From contig NZ_AP022582.1 in assembly GCF_010731595.1 (NCBI RefSeq), positions 1,116,001 to 1,180,000 on the forward strand: a stretch of 64,000 bases of DNA, in the 5' to 3' direction. Position 1 is the first letter of the stretch. Each line of letters opens with the position of its first letter. This stretch comes from Mycobacterium seoulense (GTDB taxonomy: Bacteria > Actinomycetota > Actinomycetes > Mycobacteriales > Mycobacteriaceae). A model generated the notes under the pieces. It was not told the origin of the DNA. It did no database searches and saw nothing but the letters and a program-made list of their open reading frames with translations. Position numbers and translations under genes: made by a program. Below are positions 1 through 9,657 of this stretch, in pieces.

Positions 1-1054
1 CCCCCCGGTTGCCACCGAGCTGGACCTGGCGTCGAACGACTACCTCGGGCTGTCACAGCACCCCGACGTGATCGAGGGCGGCGTCGCGGCGCTGCGCATG
101 TGGGGCGCCGGGGCCACCGGTTCCCGCCTGGTCACCGGCGACACCGAACTGCACCAGCAGTTCGAGTCCGAGCTCGCCGAGTACGTCGGCACGGCGGCGG
201 GCCTGTTGTTCTCGTCGGGATACGCGGCCAATCTCGGCGCGGTCGTCGGCCTCTCGGGCCGGGGCGCGCTGCTGGTGTCCGACGCCCTTTCGCACGCCTC
301 CCTGGTCGACGCCTGCCGGCTGTCGCGGGCCCGGGTGGTCGTGACGCCCCACCGCGACGTCGACGCGGTCGAGGCGGCCCTCGCCTCGCGCGACGAGGAG
401 CGCGCCGTCGTCATCACGGAGTCGGTGTTCAGCCCCGACGGCGCCTTGGCGCCGCTGCGGGAGCTGCACGAGGTCTGTCGCCGCCACGGCGCGTTGCTGA
501 TCGTCGACGAGGCCCACGGCCTGGGCGTGCGGGGTGGGGGGCGCGGGCTGCTGTACGAGCTCGGGCTGGCGGGCGCGCCCGACGTGGTGATGACCACGAC
601 GCTGTCCAAGGCGCTGGGCAGCCAGGGCGGCGTGGTGCTCGCACCGGCGGCGGTGCGGGCCCACCTGATCGATGCGGCGCGGACGTTCATCTTCGACACC
701 GGCCTGGCGCCCGCGGCGGTGGGCGCCGCGCGGGCCGCGCTGAGCGTGCTGCGCGCCGAACCGTGGCGACCCGAGGCCGTGGTGCGCCACGCCCGCACCC
801 TGGCCGAGGCGTGCGACGTTCCCGACGTCCCGCAGTCGGCGGTGGTGTCGGTGATCCTGGGCGACCCGGAGGTGGCCCTGGCCGCCGCGACCGCCTGCCT
901 GGACGCCGGCGTGAAGGTGGGCTGCTTCCGGCCCCCGACCGTGCCGGCCGGGACGTCCCGCCTGCGACTGACCGCACGCGCGTCGCTGGACGCGGCCGAG
1001 CTCGAGCTCGCCCGGCGGGTACTCACCGACGTCCTCGCTGTGACGCGCCGTTGA
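1..1054 (+). CDS. bioF: 8-amino-7-oxononanoate synthase (5' partial)
   Basis: PLP-dependent enzyme that condenses pimeloyl-ACP (or CoA) with alanine to give KAPA, an early step of biotin synthesis. The frame is open from base 2; the first visible residues include [11 protein letters not shown], a block near residue 40 of the family, so roughly 35 residues lie outside the window. The PLP-enzyme signature DEAHGLGV and the lysine motif [12 protein letters not shown] are present. The stop codon at 1052-1054 overlaps the TTG start of bioD, so the two genes are translationally coupled. Identification as BioF rather than another alpha-oxoamine synthase rests on the adjacent bioD and nearby bioB. Confidence 0.95.
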   Translation, partial: PPVATELDLASNDYLGLSQHPDVIEGGVAALRMWGAGATGSRLVTGDTELHQQFESELAEYVGTAAGLLFSSGYAANLGAVVGLSGRGALLVSDALSHASLVDACRLSRARVVVTPHRDVDAVEAALASRDEERAVVITESVFSPDGALAPLRELHEVCRRHGALLIVDEAHGLGVRGGGRGLLYELGLAGAPDVVMTTTLSKALGSQGGVVLAPAAVRAHLIDAARTFIFDTGLAPAAVGAARAALSVLRAEPWRPEAVVRHARTLAEACDVPDVPQSAVVSVILGDPEVALAAATACLDAGVKVGCFRPPTVPAGTSRLRLTARASLDAAELELARRVLTDVLAVTRR

Positions 1055-1731
1055 CCGTCCTGGTTGTCACGGGCACGGGCACCGGCGTCGGCAAGACCGT
1101 TGTCACCGCGGCGCTGGCCTGTCACGCCCGGCAGGCCGGCCTCGACGTGGCCGTGTGCAAACCCGTCCAGACCGGTACCGACTCCGGCGACGACGACCTC
1201 GCCGAGGTCGCCCGGCTGTCCGGCGTGGCCGAGCTGGCCGGACTGGCCCGCTACCCGCAACCCCTGGCGCCGGTCGCCGCGGCCGAGCACGCCGGCGCGG
1301 CGCTGCCCACCGGCGACGACGTGGTGCGGCTGATCACCGGCCTGGACCGCCCGGGGCGGTTGACGCTGGTCGAGGGGGCGGGCGGGCTGCTGGTCGAGCT
1401 CGCCGCCGCGGGCGTCACCCTGCGCGACCTGGCCGTCGAGTTGGGGGCCGCGGCGCTGGTCGCGGTCACCGCCGGGCTGGGCACCCTGAACCACACCGCG
1501 CTGACACTGGAAGCGCTTGCCGTGCATCGGGTTACGTGCGCCGGCCTGGTGATCGGCAGCTGGCCGGCACGGCCCGGGCCGGTGGAGAGCTCGAATCGCT
1601 CCGCCCTGGACCGGCTGGCTCCCGTGCGGGCGGCGCTGCCCGCCGGGGCCGGATCGATGGACGCCGCGGAGTTCGCGGACATGAGCGCGGCCGCGTTCGA
1701 CCGCGACTGGGTCACCGCGCAGGTCCGCTGA
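1051..1731 (+). CDS. bioD: dethiobiotin synthetase
   Basis: ATP-dependent enzyme that closes the ureido ring of DAPA with CO2 to form dethiobiotin. 226 aa, the normal family length. The N-terminus carries the P-loop [10 protein letters not shown], followed by the KPVQTG substrate/metal loop; VEGAGGLLV is the second conserved block. The start is TTG 1051, overlapping the bioF stop by 4 bp (TTGA); no other in-frame start precedes the P-loop. The stop TGA shares its last base with the ATG of the next gene, so bioF, bioD and the phosphoesterase form one tightly packed unit. Confidence 0.95.
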   Translation: MTVLVVTGTGTGVGKTVVTAALACHARQAGLDVAVCKPVQTGTDSGDDDLAEVARLSGVAELAGLARYPQPLAPVAAAEHAGAALPTGDDVVRLITGLDRPGRLTLVEGAGGLLVELAAAGVTLRDLAVELGAAALVAVTAGLGTLNHTALTLEALAVHRVTCAGLVIGSWPARPGPVESSNRSALDRLAPVRAALPAGAGSMDAAEFADMSAAAFDRDWVTAQVR

Positions 1732-2240
1732 TGGTCCATTCCATCGAGCTGCTCTTCGACGGCGAGACCGAGTCGACGATCCGTGGGCTCTGGGATGCGC
1801 TGGCGGGCGCCGGGATCCCCAGCCAGGCGCCCGCCGGGCGGCCCCACGTCACGCTCGCGGTGGCCGACCGCATCGCCGAGGACGCCGACGCCGCGCTGCG
1901 GCCGCTGATCCAGCGGCTGCCGCTGGGCTGCGCCGTCGGCGCGTCGCTGCTGCTCGGGCGGTCCAATGCGATCCTGGCCCGGCTCATCGTGCCCTCGGCG
2001 GCGTTGATCGATTTCCACTCGGAGGTGCACCGGCTGTGCGGTGAGCACCTGGCCCCCGCGCCGGCCCCCACCTGCCTGCCCGGTCAGTGGACCCCGCATG
2101 TCACGCTCGCCCGCCGCGTCGGTGGACCGGCGCTGGGCCGGGCGCTGCGCATCGCGGGTCGACCCCCGCTGGTCGAGGGCAGCTTCGCCGGCCTGCGCCA
2201 CTGGAACGGCGAGAAGAAGGTCGACCACCTGGTCCGCTAG
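1731..2240 (+). CDS. 2H phosphoesterase / 2'-5' RNA ligase-like protein
   Basis: 169 aa. Two H-x-T motifs, HVTLAV at residue 39 and HVTLAR at residue 123, give the twin-histidine active site of the 2H phosphoesterase (LigT-like) superfamily, whose members hydrolyse or form 2',5' or cyclic phosphodiester bonds. The physiological substrate cannot be read from the sequence. The ATG overlaps the bioD stop by one base, placing the gene at the end of the biotin unit; M. tuberculosis has a similar gene after bioD (Rv1571, from memory). Its stop codon overlaps the stop of the convergent membrane gene (2238-2240 against 2237-2239). Confidence 0.8.
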   Translation: MVHSIELLFDGETESTIRGLWDALAGAGIPSQAPAGRPHVTLAVADRIAEDADAALRPLIQRLPLGCAVGASLLLGRSNAILARLIVPSAALIDFHSEVHRLCGEHLAPAPAPTCLPGQWTPHVTLARRVGGPALGRALRIAGRPPLVEGSFAGLRHWNGEKKVDHLVR

Positions 2241-3601
2241 CCGCCGAACAGCAGATACAGGCCGGTGAACGTGTAGGCGACCATGACCAGCATCATCGTC
2301 AGCTGGCCGGTCAGTTGGTGACCGCTGGGCAGCAGCCGCAGCGCCTTGTCGTGGGCCGCGATCACCGCGAGGATGTGGCCGGTCACCACGCACGCCACCT
2401 TGATCCCGGCCAGCACCGGCGGGTGGGTGGACAACACGTAGGCCACCTGCTGGTGCGCCAGGCCGAGCAGGTTCCAGCCGCGGCCGAACGGGTCGGCCAG
2501 CGCCAAGACAGCCTGCTGCCCGCGCTCGACGAGGTAGGTCAGGTAGTGGGCGAAGATGTAGCCCACCACGATCGGGATCAGCGAATGCGCCATCTGCCCG
2601 GGCAGGGCCCGGCGGTGCCGCGAGTCCACGCCGCCCGTCGCGCGTGCGGCGAGCGAAAAGCTCACCGCCACAACCGAAATGAAGACGATCAGGCCGACGG
2701 TTCGCAGCAGCGACGACGAGAGCGTCGGACTCAGGCCGATGCCGCGGGAGAGCCCGTCGGCGAAGCCGCGCCACGTCGGGGACGACGAGAAACTGTCGAA
2801 CGCCGTCGACCCCAGCAACACCGCGAGCAACACCACCACGCCGGGCCGCACGGGCAGCGACGGCAAATGGTCGAGGGGGTTTCCGACGACGATCTTCCAG
2901 TTCTCCGGGTTGCGGCGAAAGGGCGACAGGCGGGACACCGCCATGCTGTACACCCCGAATGGGTCGGCGCGGGCCAGCCAGCGCTGGCCGCACAACCAGG
3001 CGCCCACCAGCATGGTCACGGCATAGACGGCCAGCCACGCCCGCACCCACGGCAGCGATGCCGGGTTGGGGCTGGCCAGTTCCATCCAGACGAACGCGAA
3101 CAGGCCGAGCGCGGCCGGGCGGTAGCCCCAGCCCTCGGGATAGGACAGCCGCGGCCGGTGCAGGCGCTCGGGCGTGCCGAGCCGCAGCAACAAATACACC
3201 GTGCGCATCGGCGAGACGACCCGCCAGACGGGCCCGAACAGCAGCGACAGCGCGACCAGCCCGACCCACAGCAGCACGTAGAACACGCCGAGCAGGGCAT
3301 TGGTCTCCGACTGCGGGCCCCACAGCCCGGCCGCCACCGCCCACGCCGCGAACATCAGCGCCAGCGCGGCGGCCGTCCACCGCGTCGCCCGCGCGTCGAC
3401 CGCAGCGGTCACCGCCGCCGGCAGCGGGCGGCCCGGCTTGAGCGGGTCGAACCGCGGCCGGCGCCACGCGAAGGCGACCAGCGCGAAGGTGAACGTCAGC
3501 GCCCACGCCGCGCCGACCATCGCATACAGATAGGGCACCGGCAGGTCGCCGGAGCCGCCGAGACCGTGCGCGAGCACCACCGTCGCGCTCCGGGCGCTCA
3601 C
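2237..3601 (-). CDS. polytopic membrane protein, unknown function (last gene of the cupredoxin cluster)
   Basis: 454 aa with about ten predicted membrane segments. The N-terminus has AHGLGGSGDLPVP just before the first segment. Conserved-looking intramembrane histidines occur late in the protein (HSLIPIVVGYIFAHY near 338 and GHILAVIAAHDKAL near 405), which could hold metal or haem; this is inference. The GTG start overlaps the stop of the lipoprotein gene by 4 bp, so it is co-translated with it. I do not recognise a proven function. I have a vague, uncheckable memory of related actinobacterial proteins being labelled fenitrothion hydrolase in databases; I would not transfer that label. Confidence 0.8.
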   Translation of the reverse strand: MSARSATVVLAHGLGGSGDLPVPYLYAMVGAAWALTFTFALVAFAWRRPRFDPLKPGRPLPAAVTAAVDARATRWTAAALALMFAAWAVAAGLWGPQSETNALLGVFYVLLWVGLVALSLLFGPVWRVVSPMRTVYLLLRLGTPERLHRPRLSYPEGWGYRPAALGLFAFVWMELASPNPASLPWVRAWLAVYAVTMLVGAWLCGQRWLARADPFGVYSMAVSRLSPFRRNPENWKIVVGNPLDHLPSLPVRPGVVVLLAVLLGSTAFDSFSSSPTWRGFADGLSRGIGLSPTLSSSLLRTVGLIVFISVVAVSFSLAARATGGVDSRHRRALPGQMAHSLIPIVVGYIFAHYLTYLVERGQQAVLALADPFGRGWNLLGLAHQQVAYVLSTHPPVLAGIKVACVVTGHILAVIAAHDKALRLLPSGHQLTGQLTMMLVMVAYTFTGLYLLFGG

Positions 3602-3957
3602 GGCTGGATCTGGATGGTCGCGATCGTGCGGTCCAGGTGGTGCAGCTCCACCTCGACGGTGCCGGGTACGTCGACGGCGAACTGGAAGGTTTGGTTCGGC
3701 GCCGCGGCCACCGGGAACTTGTGGTCGGGCGTCGAGTGCACGTGCAGCTCGTCGGTGGCGTCACTCGTCACGCGCAGGGTGATCTGCTGCTTGACCCTGG
3801 CCTGCAGGCTGGCGTTGGTCGGGGTGACCTGGCCGTTGGCGATGGTGACGTTGATATCGGGGCCGGCCGCCGGCGGCGGCGTCTTACCGCCGCAGGCGAC
3901 CAGGGCGCACGCCAGCGCCACCACCCATGCCGGAGCCAGGGCCCTACGCATCCCCAT
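3598..3957 (-). CDS. cupredoxin-like lipoprotein
   Basis: 119 aa. A signal peptide ends in the lipobox L19-V20-A21-C22, so the mature protein should be lipid-anchored on the outer face of the membrane. The remainder is a short beta-rich domain with the layout of EfeO/cupredoxin-like domains. It contains histidines (DELHVHS, VELHHLD) but no cysteine after the lipobox, so a classic type-1 copper site is not evident; metal binding through histidines is possible. The ATG lies 3 nt after the upstream gene's stop and its own stop overlaps the downstream GTG. The context suggests a subunit of a membrane complex with both neighbours. Confidence 0.75.
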   Translation of the reverse strand: MGMRRALAPAWVVALACALVACGGKTPPPAAGPDINVTIANGQVTPTNASLQARVKQQITLRVTSDATDELHVHSTPDHKFPVAAAPNQTFQFAVDVPGTVEVELHHLDRTIATIQIQP

Positions 3958-3960
3958 CGA

Positions 3961-5805
3961 TCACGCCGCCCTGGGCGCACCGGGCACGGCGTGCTTTTCT
4001 TCCTCCGGCCGCTTCGGCAGGCTGTCGAAGTTGTTGATCCGGCCGGCGCCCCAGGTCAGGGCGGTGATCACCATCAGCGTCAGGAACAGCACGACGATCC
4101 CACCGGCGGTGAACAGCCAGGCCGGCGCGCTCTGGTCGCGTTCGCGCTGCAGGATCGTGACCTCCAGGACGAACGGCCGCGTGCTGGTCGCGAGCGCGGG
4201 GACCTCGGGCGCCGGGATGGCGTCGTCGGCGGGCTCGTAGATCGGCACGGCCGTCATCGTGCGGCCGTCCTGCACCCGCAACAGCGTCTTCCAGTCTCCC
4301 CACACCGGGACCGGCTGGGTGGACCGGTAGTGCCCCGGCCCGACCTTGGCGAGCTTGTCGATCATCAGGCCCCGGTCGTTCTGCATCCGCCCCTGCCAGG
4401 ACAGGATCGTCAGCCAGTCCGGGTGGTCACTGACCATGGTGGTCGGGGAGATCATCACGTCGGCCGACACCATGCGTTGCCCCGCAGGGCTGGGGAGATC
4501 CGTCAGCGTCACGGTGGCCGTATTCTTGCCCGGCACGAGAATGTGCAAGCCGTTGGCCACCGCGACGCCGATCACCAACACCGCCGCCGCCACCACCGAA
4601 ATGCCGACCCCGCGGCTTGGCAGGCGCTGGCCGGTGAGGACCAGGCCGAACAGCGCTCCGCATATCCCGGTCAATGCCGCGACGGGCACCGACATCGCCA
4701 GCGCCTCGCCCCACATGCTCGTCGGCCACGGGTAGTGGTACACCGCGCCGATCCACAGCGATTCCAGCCACAGCCCCACCGTGGCCACCGCGAGGCCGGA
4801 GACGGCGCCGAAGGCCACCGGACGCTTGATCAACGGGGTCAGCGCCACCAGCTCGACGACGAGGGCGGGACCCAGGTACAGCGGGAACCAGTTGATCGGC
4901 GCGCCCAGGATGGGTCCGACCACCACCGCGACCGCGCCCCGCAGCGCGATCGCGAACACCGCCGCGATGATCGCGGCGCCGCGCCCCATCGTCACACGGG
5001 CGGCAACGGCCGCCAGCGCCGACGCCGCGGCGATCAGCATCGGCTGAAACACCAGCCGGAACTGCGGGACCCCGAAGTCGAACTCGATCTGGTAGACGGA
5101 CAGGCCGATGAACAACCCGCCGAAGGACAGGTAACGCAGGAAGGTGATGAACGCGCCGTGCGTCACCTCGTCGGCGTCGTGCGCCTCTCCTTCACGCTCC
5201 AGCATCAGCACCGAGAACAGCGAAAAACACGCCCCGCCGATCATCATCAAATGTGTTGGGCCCCAGAGGGTTACGTCTTGCCCAAAGATCCGGTGCCAGA
5301 TGTCGTCCAGCGGGAACCCGATCATCGCGTACATCCCGCAGCCCGCCATCAGGAGGCCGCCGACGGGCGCGTACCAGTTGCGCGTGATGCGCACCGCCGC
5401 GGGACCCGGTTTGTCGAACGGCAGCACGACCGCGACCATGCCGCCGACGAAGATTCCGAACAGGCCGATGATGATGAAGTAGTGCGCGGGGTTGGCCAGG
5501 GGGCCGGAGTCGCGTCCGTTGCCGATGTGCCAGCTGACGTCCCAGATGAACCCGAACAGGGCGCAGATGATGAATGTGGTGAAGATGAGGACCGGTAGCG
5601 CCACCCAGTTGGGCCGGTGGAACTTCTCGCCCAGCTTGTCGGCGATCCGGGTCAACCACTCGATGCGATGAGTGCGGTGGGCATGACCGACCCACAGCAT
5701 GATGGCCGCGATCACGACCGCCGCGACCGACAGCCCGATCACCTGGTTGAGGCCGGCGCCGCGCGCCGGCGCCTCGGCAACGAAAGTGAGTTCCGCCGAT
5801 TTCAT
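3961..5805 (-). CDS. large polytopic membrane protein with extracytoplasmic FixH/YtkA-like domain
   Basis: 614 aa from ATG 5805, chosen over an upstream in-frame start because GGGAGGG sits about 9 nt before it. Around twelve membrane segments are followed by a hydrophilic region (about residues 415-540) and a final segment. Trp/His-rich motifs in the membrane part ([32 protein letters not shown]) look like a cofactor or metal environment. The segment with [17 protein letters not shown] resembles FixH/YtkA-type domains seen around copper and oxidase assembly; this is a pattern match, not proof. First large gene of a leftward operon with the lipoprotein and the 454-aa protein. Function unknown. 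Confidence 0.75.
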   Translation of the reverse strand: MKSAELTFVAEAPARGAGLNQVIGLSVAAVVIAAIMLWVGHAHRTHRIEWLTRIADKLGEKFHRPNWVALPVLIFTTFIICALFGFIWDVSWHIGNGRDSGPLANPAHYFIIIGLFGIFVGGMVAVVLPFDKPGPAAVRITRNWYAPVGGLLMAGCGMYAMIGFPLDDIWHRIFGQDVTLWGPTHLMMIGGACFSLFSVLMLEREGEAHDADEVTHGAFITFLRYLSFGGLFIGLSVYQIEFDFGVPQFRLVFQPMLIAAASALAAVAARVTMGRGAAIIAAVFAIALRGAVAVVVGPILGAPINWFPLYLGPALVVELVALTPLIKRPVAFGAVSGLAVATVGLWLESLWIGAVYHYPWPTSMWGEALAMSVPVAALTGICGALFGLVLTGQRLPSRGVGISVVAAAVLVIGVAVANGLHILVPGKNTATVTLTDLPSPAGQRMVSADVMISPTTMVSDHPDWLTILSWQGRMQNDRGLMIDKLAKVGPGHYRSTQPVPVWGDWKTLLRVQDGRTMTAVPIYEPADDAIPAPEVPALATSTRPFVLEVTILQRERDQSAPAWLFTAGGIVVLFLTLMVITALTWGAGRINNFDSLPKRPEEEKHAVPGAPRAA

Positions 5806-5893
5806 CGTCAAACCCTCCCAACAGCGCCCGCCCGCGTGGCGAGCTGTGATCCAGCTCGCACGAAGCGGAATGCCCAAATCAAGGGCCGGTCAA

Positions 5894-6064
5894 TCACCGA
5901 TTTTCGTCGTTGCGCTGCCCGGCGTCCTCCGGCTCGCCGGGGGAACGGCGGTCCTTCAGCGCGGCGTACAAGACCACGGCGACGACGACCACCGCCGGCA
6001 GAAACGCCGGAATCGCCAGCAGGAGCATGTGGTGGGCTACGTACGCGACGTGCGGATCGGTCAT
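5894..6064 (-). CDS. small single-span membrane protein (56 aa)
   Basis: Starts [19 protein letters not shown], has one hydrophobic segment (about residues 13-36) and a charged C-terminal tail rich in Asp, Glu and Arg. It lies 88 bp upstream of the 614-aa membrane protein on the same strand, which suggests it is the first member of that operon. No convincing ribosome binding site is close to the ATG. Support is the in-frame membrane span with a positively charged residue cluster after it, plus context; a chance ORF in GC-rich DNA remains possible. Confidence 0.45.
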   Translation of the reverse strand: MTDPHVAYVAHHMLLLAIPAFLPAVVVVAVVLYAALKDRRSPGEPEDAGQRNDENR

Positions 6065-6110
6065 TGTGGTCGGATACCCCGGCGGAGGCCATCTCCTGTG
6101 GCCGTTACCC

Positions 6111-6139
6111 TACTTTGAACACTTTTTATTCGCAGCTGC
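6111..6139 (+). promoter_or_regulatory. AT-rich promoter/operator candidate for bioB
   Basis: TACTTT at 6111-6116 fits an actinobacterial -10 (TAnnnT) and would give a leader of about 73 nt before the bioB GTG. The following TTGAACACTTTTTATTC is unusually AT-rich for this genome and contains an imperfect inverted repeat (GAACA/TATTC). Mycobacterial biotin genes are known to be controlled by TetR-type BioQ; whether this is its site is inference. Confidence 0.35.
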
Positions 6140-6195
6140 CACCGGGTGGCAGGGGTGGCCGCGCGCTCGGCCAACGAAGATGCAGGGGAGTACTG

Positions 6196-7230
6196 GTGAC
6201 TCAAGCGGCCACTCGACCGGCGACCGGCGCCCACGACGCGGACATCCTGGCGGTTGCCCGCGACCAGGTGCTCGAGCGCGGTGAGGGGCTGAGCCGGGAG
6301 CAGGTGTTGCGGGTGCTGCAGCTGCCCGACGAGCGGCTCGACGACCTGCTGGCGCTGGCCCACGAGGTGCGCATGCGCTGGTGCGGGCCCGAGGTCGAGG
6401 TGGAGGGCATCATCAGCCTGAAGACCGGCGGCTGCCCGGAGGATTGTCATTTCTGCTCGCAGTCGGGGTTGTTCGCCTCCCCGGTGCGCAGCGCCCGGCT
6501 GGACATTCCCAGCCTGGTCGAGGCCGCCAAGCAGACGGCCAAGTCGGGCGCCACCGAGTTCTGCATCGTGGCCGCCGTGCGCGGGCCCGACGAGCGGCTG
6601 ATGACCCAGGTGGCGGCCGGCATCGAGGCGATCCGCAACGAGGTCGAGATCAACATCGCCTGCTCGCTGGGCATGCTGACCGCCGAGCAGGTCGAGCAGC
6701 TCTCGGCGATGGGTGTGCACCGCTACAACCACAACCTCGAGACCGCCCGCTCGTTCTTCACCAACGTCGTGACGACCCACACCTGGGAAGAGCGCTGGCA
6801 GACGCTGTCGATGGTGCGCGACGCCGGCATGGAGGTGTGCTGCGGCGGCATCCTGGGCATGGGCGAGACGCTCGAGCAGCGCGCGGAGTTCGCCGCCGAG
6901 CTGGCCGAGCTGGGGCCCGACGAGGTGCCGTTGAACTTCCTCAACCCGCGTCCCGGCACACCGTTCGGCGACCTGGAGGTGCTGCCGGTGGCCGAGGCGC
7001 TCAAGTCGGTGGCCGCCTTCCGCCTCGCGTTGCCGCGGGCCATGCTGCGGTTCGCCGGGGGCCGCGAGATCACCCTGGGCGACCTCGGCGCCAAGCAGGG
7101 CATCCTGGGCGGCATCAACGCCGTGATCGTCGGCAACTACCTGACCACACTCGGCCGCCCGGCCGAAGCCGATCTGGAATTGCTCGACGACCTGCAGATG
7201 CCGATCAAGGCGCTCAACGCCACGCTGTAA
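6196..7230 (+). CDS. bioB: biotin synthase
   Basis: Radical-SAM enzyme that inserts sulfur into dethiobiotin to form biotin. 344 aa. The [4Fe-4S]/SAM motif C80-x3-C84-x2-C87 ([10 protein letters not shown]) is intact, followed by family blocks [18 protein letters not shown] and [11 protein letters not shown] 6196 was chosen because GGGGAG precedes it by 6 nt and the N-terminal length then matches mycobacterial BioB. The next gene, bsaP, starts 5 nt after the stop. Part of the biotin locus with bioF and bioD, here separated from them by the membrane cluster. Confidence 0.97.
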   Translation: MTQAATRPATGAHDADILAVARDQVLERGEGLSREQVLRVLQLPDERLDDLLALAHEVRMRWCGPEVEVEGIISLKTGGCPEDCHFCSQSGLFASPVRSARLDIPSLVEAAKQTAKSGATEFCIVAAVRGPDERLMTQVAAGIEAIRNEVEINIACSLGMLTAEQVEQLSAMGVHRYNHNLETARSFFTNVVTTHTWEERWQTLSMVRDAGMEVCCGGILGMGETLEQRAEFAAELAELGPDEVPLNFLNPRPGTPFGDLEVLPVAEALKSVAAFRLALPRAMLRFAGGREITLGDLGAKQGILGGINAVIVGNYLTTLGRPAEADLELLDDLQMPIKALNATL

Positions 7231-7235
7231 GAGAC

Positions 7236-7472
7236 TTGGCGACAGTGGTTCGGGATCTGGGCGCTCCGGTCAGCGCCGGCGTGTACAACGTCTACACCGG
7301 GGAATTGGGGGGCACCGCGGTGCCGACAGCGGCGCAGTTGGGCCTCGAGCCGCCCCGGTTCTGTGCGGAGTGCGGACGCCGGATGGTGGTGCAGGTTCGT
7401 CCCGACGGCTGGCGGGCGCAGTGCTCGCGGCACGGTCAGGTCGACTCCGCCGACCTGGAGGCGCAGAGGTGA
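7236..7472 (+). CDS. bsaP: biotin synthase auxiliary protein
   Basis: 78 aa (TTG start 7236; GTG 7245 is an alternative). It has a compact zinc-ribbon-like cysteine pattern, FCAECGRRM and QCSRHGQ. The position immediately after bioB and this motif match Rv1590, which has been described as BsaP, a small protein that mycobacterial BioB needs to make biotin. The Cys residues may bind iron or zinc; the exact mechanism is not visible here. The stop overlaps the GTG start of the broken DUF2567 gene. Confidence 0.75.
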   Translation: MATVVRDLGAPVSAGVYNVYTGELGGTAVPTAAQLGLEPPRFCAECGRRMVVQVRPDGWRAQCSRHGQVDSADLEAQR

Positions 7473-8133
7473 CCGGTTCCATGCAGGGTCCCGAACATCC
7501 GCCGGCCGCAACCGTCCCGCGCAGGTCGCGGGCCCGCGCCATCGCCGTCGCCGGACTGGGATCGTCAGTGATCGGCGTGCTGATCGGCGCGTTGTGGGCG
7601 TGGATCGCCCGCCGATCCACGCCGTGGTGGCGCTCACCCGAGCAGGTGAACGGGTGCACGACTATCTGGGCACCGAGTCCGAGCACTTCTTCGACGCCCC
7701 GTGCCTGATGTTGGGCCTGCTGACCGTGCTGGCCGTGGTGGGGCCGGTGCTGGCGTGGCAGTGGCGTGAGCACCGCGGGCCGGGGATGGTCGTCGCGCTG
7801 TCGTCGGGCATGCTGACCGCGGCGGCGGCCGCGACGGCAATCGCGGCGGCGCTGGTGAGGATCCGTTACGGCGCACTGAACTTCGACGCGGTGCCGCTGT
7901 CCAAAGCCCCATCGGTGGCGTACGTCATCCAGGCGCCCCCGGTGTTCTTCGCGCACCACCCGCTGCGGGCGGCGCTGACCCTGCTGTGGCCCGCCGCCAT
8001 CGCCGCGCTGGTTTATGCGGTGCTTGCCGCCGCAGACGCGCGCGACGACCTGGGCGCCGTGCCGCCGGGCGACCGGCCTTCCGACGCGCTGCCGGTGGGA
8101 GCCGGGGGCGCCTCGGAAGCGCCCGTCTCATAG
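7469..8133 (+). pseudogene. DUF2567 membrane protein gene, frameshifted
   Basis: Homologue of the mycobacterial DUF2567 protein that follows bioB-bsaP (Rv1591 in M. tuberculosis). Starting at GTG 7469 the frame reads through the first membrane segment (GVLIGALWAWIA) and then goes out of frame, stopping at 7706-7708. The expected continuation PPIHAVVALTRAGERV is present in the +2-shifted frame from 7609 and runs intact to TAG 8131-8133, with three further membrane segments. The break is at the C-run 7608-7610: one extra C would restore a single reading frame of about 222 codons. This is either a real inactivation or a sequencing error in a C homopolymer. Function of the family is unknown. Confidence 0.85.
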
Positions 8134-9468
8134 CGGGCGGCGGTGAATCCTCCGGCCGAAGATGACTTTGGCCGCGATCTTGGTCAGCCGGGCCATCCCG
8201 ACGTAGGTCATCGGGTGAAACATCGTCGGCCAGGTGGTCCGGATCAGGTGCTCGGTCAGCGGCCGGCGGTCGAACCGGTCCGTGAGCCAGCGCAGCGTCA
8301 TCGGAGCGGACAACGGGTGTAGCAGCATGTGCTCGTTGAACGCATCCCGGTGGTAGGTGACCTTGGCGCCGCCGGCCGAATAGGCGTCGGCGAGCACGTC
8401 GATGTCTTTGACGTCGATGAGGTAGTCGTGGACGGCCTGCACGATCAGCACGGGCGGCGTCGGCACGGCCACGCCCAGCTTGATGTTCTCGAAGACGTGG
8501 GTGACCTCGGGCGTCGACAGGATGTTCTCGAGCGGCTCGTCGAGGTAGTCGCCCATGTTCTTGCCGGCCATCCGGATGACCGCCTCCACGGTCGTCATCT
8601 TCTCGAGCGACTCGAGCAGGGCGCGCCCCTCCTCGTTGCTGTGCTCTTTGATCACCCTGTCCAGCTCGGGGTAGATATGGGCGAGCGCGGCCACCACCAG
8701 GGCGGGCAGCCCCGACAAGAAACTGCCGTTGAGCCTGCGGAAGGTGTTGCCCAGGTCCCCGACGGGTGATCCCAGCACCGCCCCGACGATGTCGAGTTCG
8801 GGTGCGTAATCGGCGCACACCTCGGCCGCCCAGGCGCTGGCCAGGCCGCCGCCGGAGTACCCCCACAGGCCGATGGGCGCCGACGCAGACAGCCCGAGCC
8901 GTTCCGAACCCAGGGCCGCCCGGATGCCGTCCAGGACGCGATAGCCGGGCTCGTAGGGCGCGCCCCACAGCCCGTGCAGGCCCTCGTGGTCGGGCACCGA
9001 GACGGCCCAGCCCTCGGCGACGGCGGCGGTGATCAGCAAGAGTTCGAGCTGCCCGATCGACCCCAGGGCCTTCGCCCGGCGCCGCAGCGCATACGACGGG
9101 AAGCAGCGGGACGACACGGCGTCGATCGCGCACTGGTAGGACAGCAGCGGGCAGGGACGCTCCGGGGCGAGCTCGGCCGGGACGATCACCGTCGTCGCCG
9201 TGGCCTCGGGCTCGCCGTTCATGTCCATGGTCCGGTAGAGCAACTGGACGGCCTTGACGGGCTGCGGGATCAGGCCAAGGAACGCCAGCTCGACGTCGCG
9301 CGAGCGCAGCACCGTTCCGGGCTCGGCATGCTGGAAGCCGAGTGGCGGCTGGTAGAACGGGTCGTCCGAGGGCAGCAGCGGGCGCACTTTGCGCTGCAGT
9401 TCCTCATGCGGTGGCCGGGCGATCCACTCCGCGCCACGTGTGCCTGCCAGATTGCCGAGCTCAGCCAT
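8128..9468 (-). CDS. LIP-family (secretory lipase-type) alpha/beta hydrolase
   Basis: 446 aa. The nucleophile elbow GLWGYSGGG places the catalytic Ser at residue 205; a C-terminal Asp (HDYLIDV) and His (FNEHMLLHP) can complete the triad. The architecture matches the fungal-type secretory lipase family (PF03583) and M. tuberculosis Rv1592c, reported as lipid-responsive. No obvious N-terminal signal peptide is visible, so secretion is uncertain. ATG 9468 is preceded by AAGGGAG at good spacing. The 3' end overlaps the frameshifted DUF2567 gene by 6 bp in convergent orientation. Confidence 0.85.
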   Translation of the reverse strand: MAELGNLAGTRGAEWIARPPHEELQRKVRPLLPSDDPFYQPPLGFQHAEPGTVLRSRDVELAFLGLIPQPVKAVQLLYRTMDMNGEPEATATTVIVPAELAPERPCPLLSYQCAIDAVSSRCFPSYALRRRAKALGSIGQLELLLITAAVAEGWAVSVPDHEGLHGLWGAPYEPGYRVLDGIRAALGSERLGLSASAPIGLWGYSGGGLASAWAAEVCADYAPELDIVGAVLGSPVGDLGNTFRRLNGSFLSGLPALVVAALAHIYPELDRVIKEHSNEEGRALLESLEKMTTVEAVIRMAGKNMGDYLDEPLENILSTPEVTHVFENIKLGVAVPTPPVLIVQAVHDYLIDVKDIDVLADAYSAGGAKVTYHRDAFNEHMLLHPLSAPMTLRWLTDRFDRRPLTEHLIRTTWPTMFHPMTYVGMARLTKIAAKVIFGRRIHRRPL

Positions 9469-9618
9469 TGAGGCTCCCTTCTAGGCCACCCGGCATTCTT
9501 GCCCATGAACGGCAGGTAACCAAAACGCAATCGCCGCGTTGTGGGCGACTTCTCGGCAGGGGATGCAGGTCAGACGCGCCACAGCTATCGATCTCATGAA
9601 TGTCCCCCGATGGCGCGT

Positions 9619-9646
9619 CGGGCAAACGCGGCCGGGCAAACGCGGC
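9619..9646. repeat. 14-bp tandem duplication
   Basis: CGGGCAAACGCGGC occurs twice head-to-tail (9619-9632 and 9633-9646) just downstream of nrtR, between it and the lipase promoter. No function is evident; a replication-slippage product is the simplest reading. Confidence 0.7.
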
Positions 9647-9657
9647 AGGGCCGGAGG

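Noticed and set aside
1251..3764. 837-codon open frame on the minus strand over bioD, the phosphoesterase and the membrane gene
   Set aside because: Arg/Pro/Ala-rich translation with no domains; it is antisense to well-supported genes and reflects high GC content.
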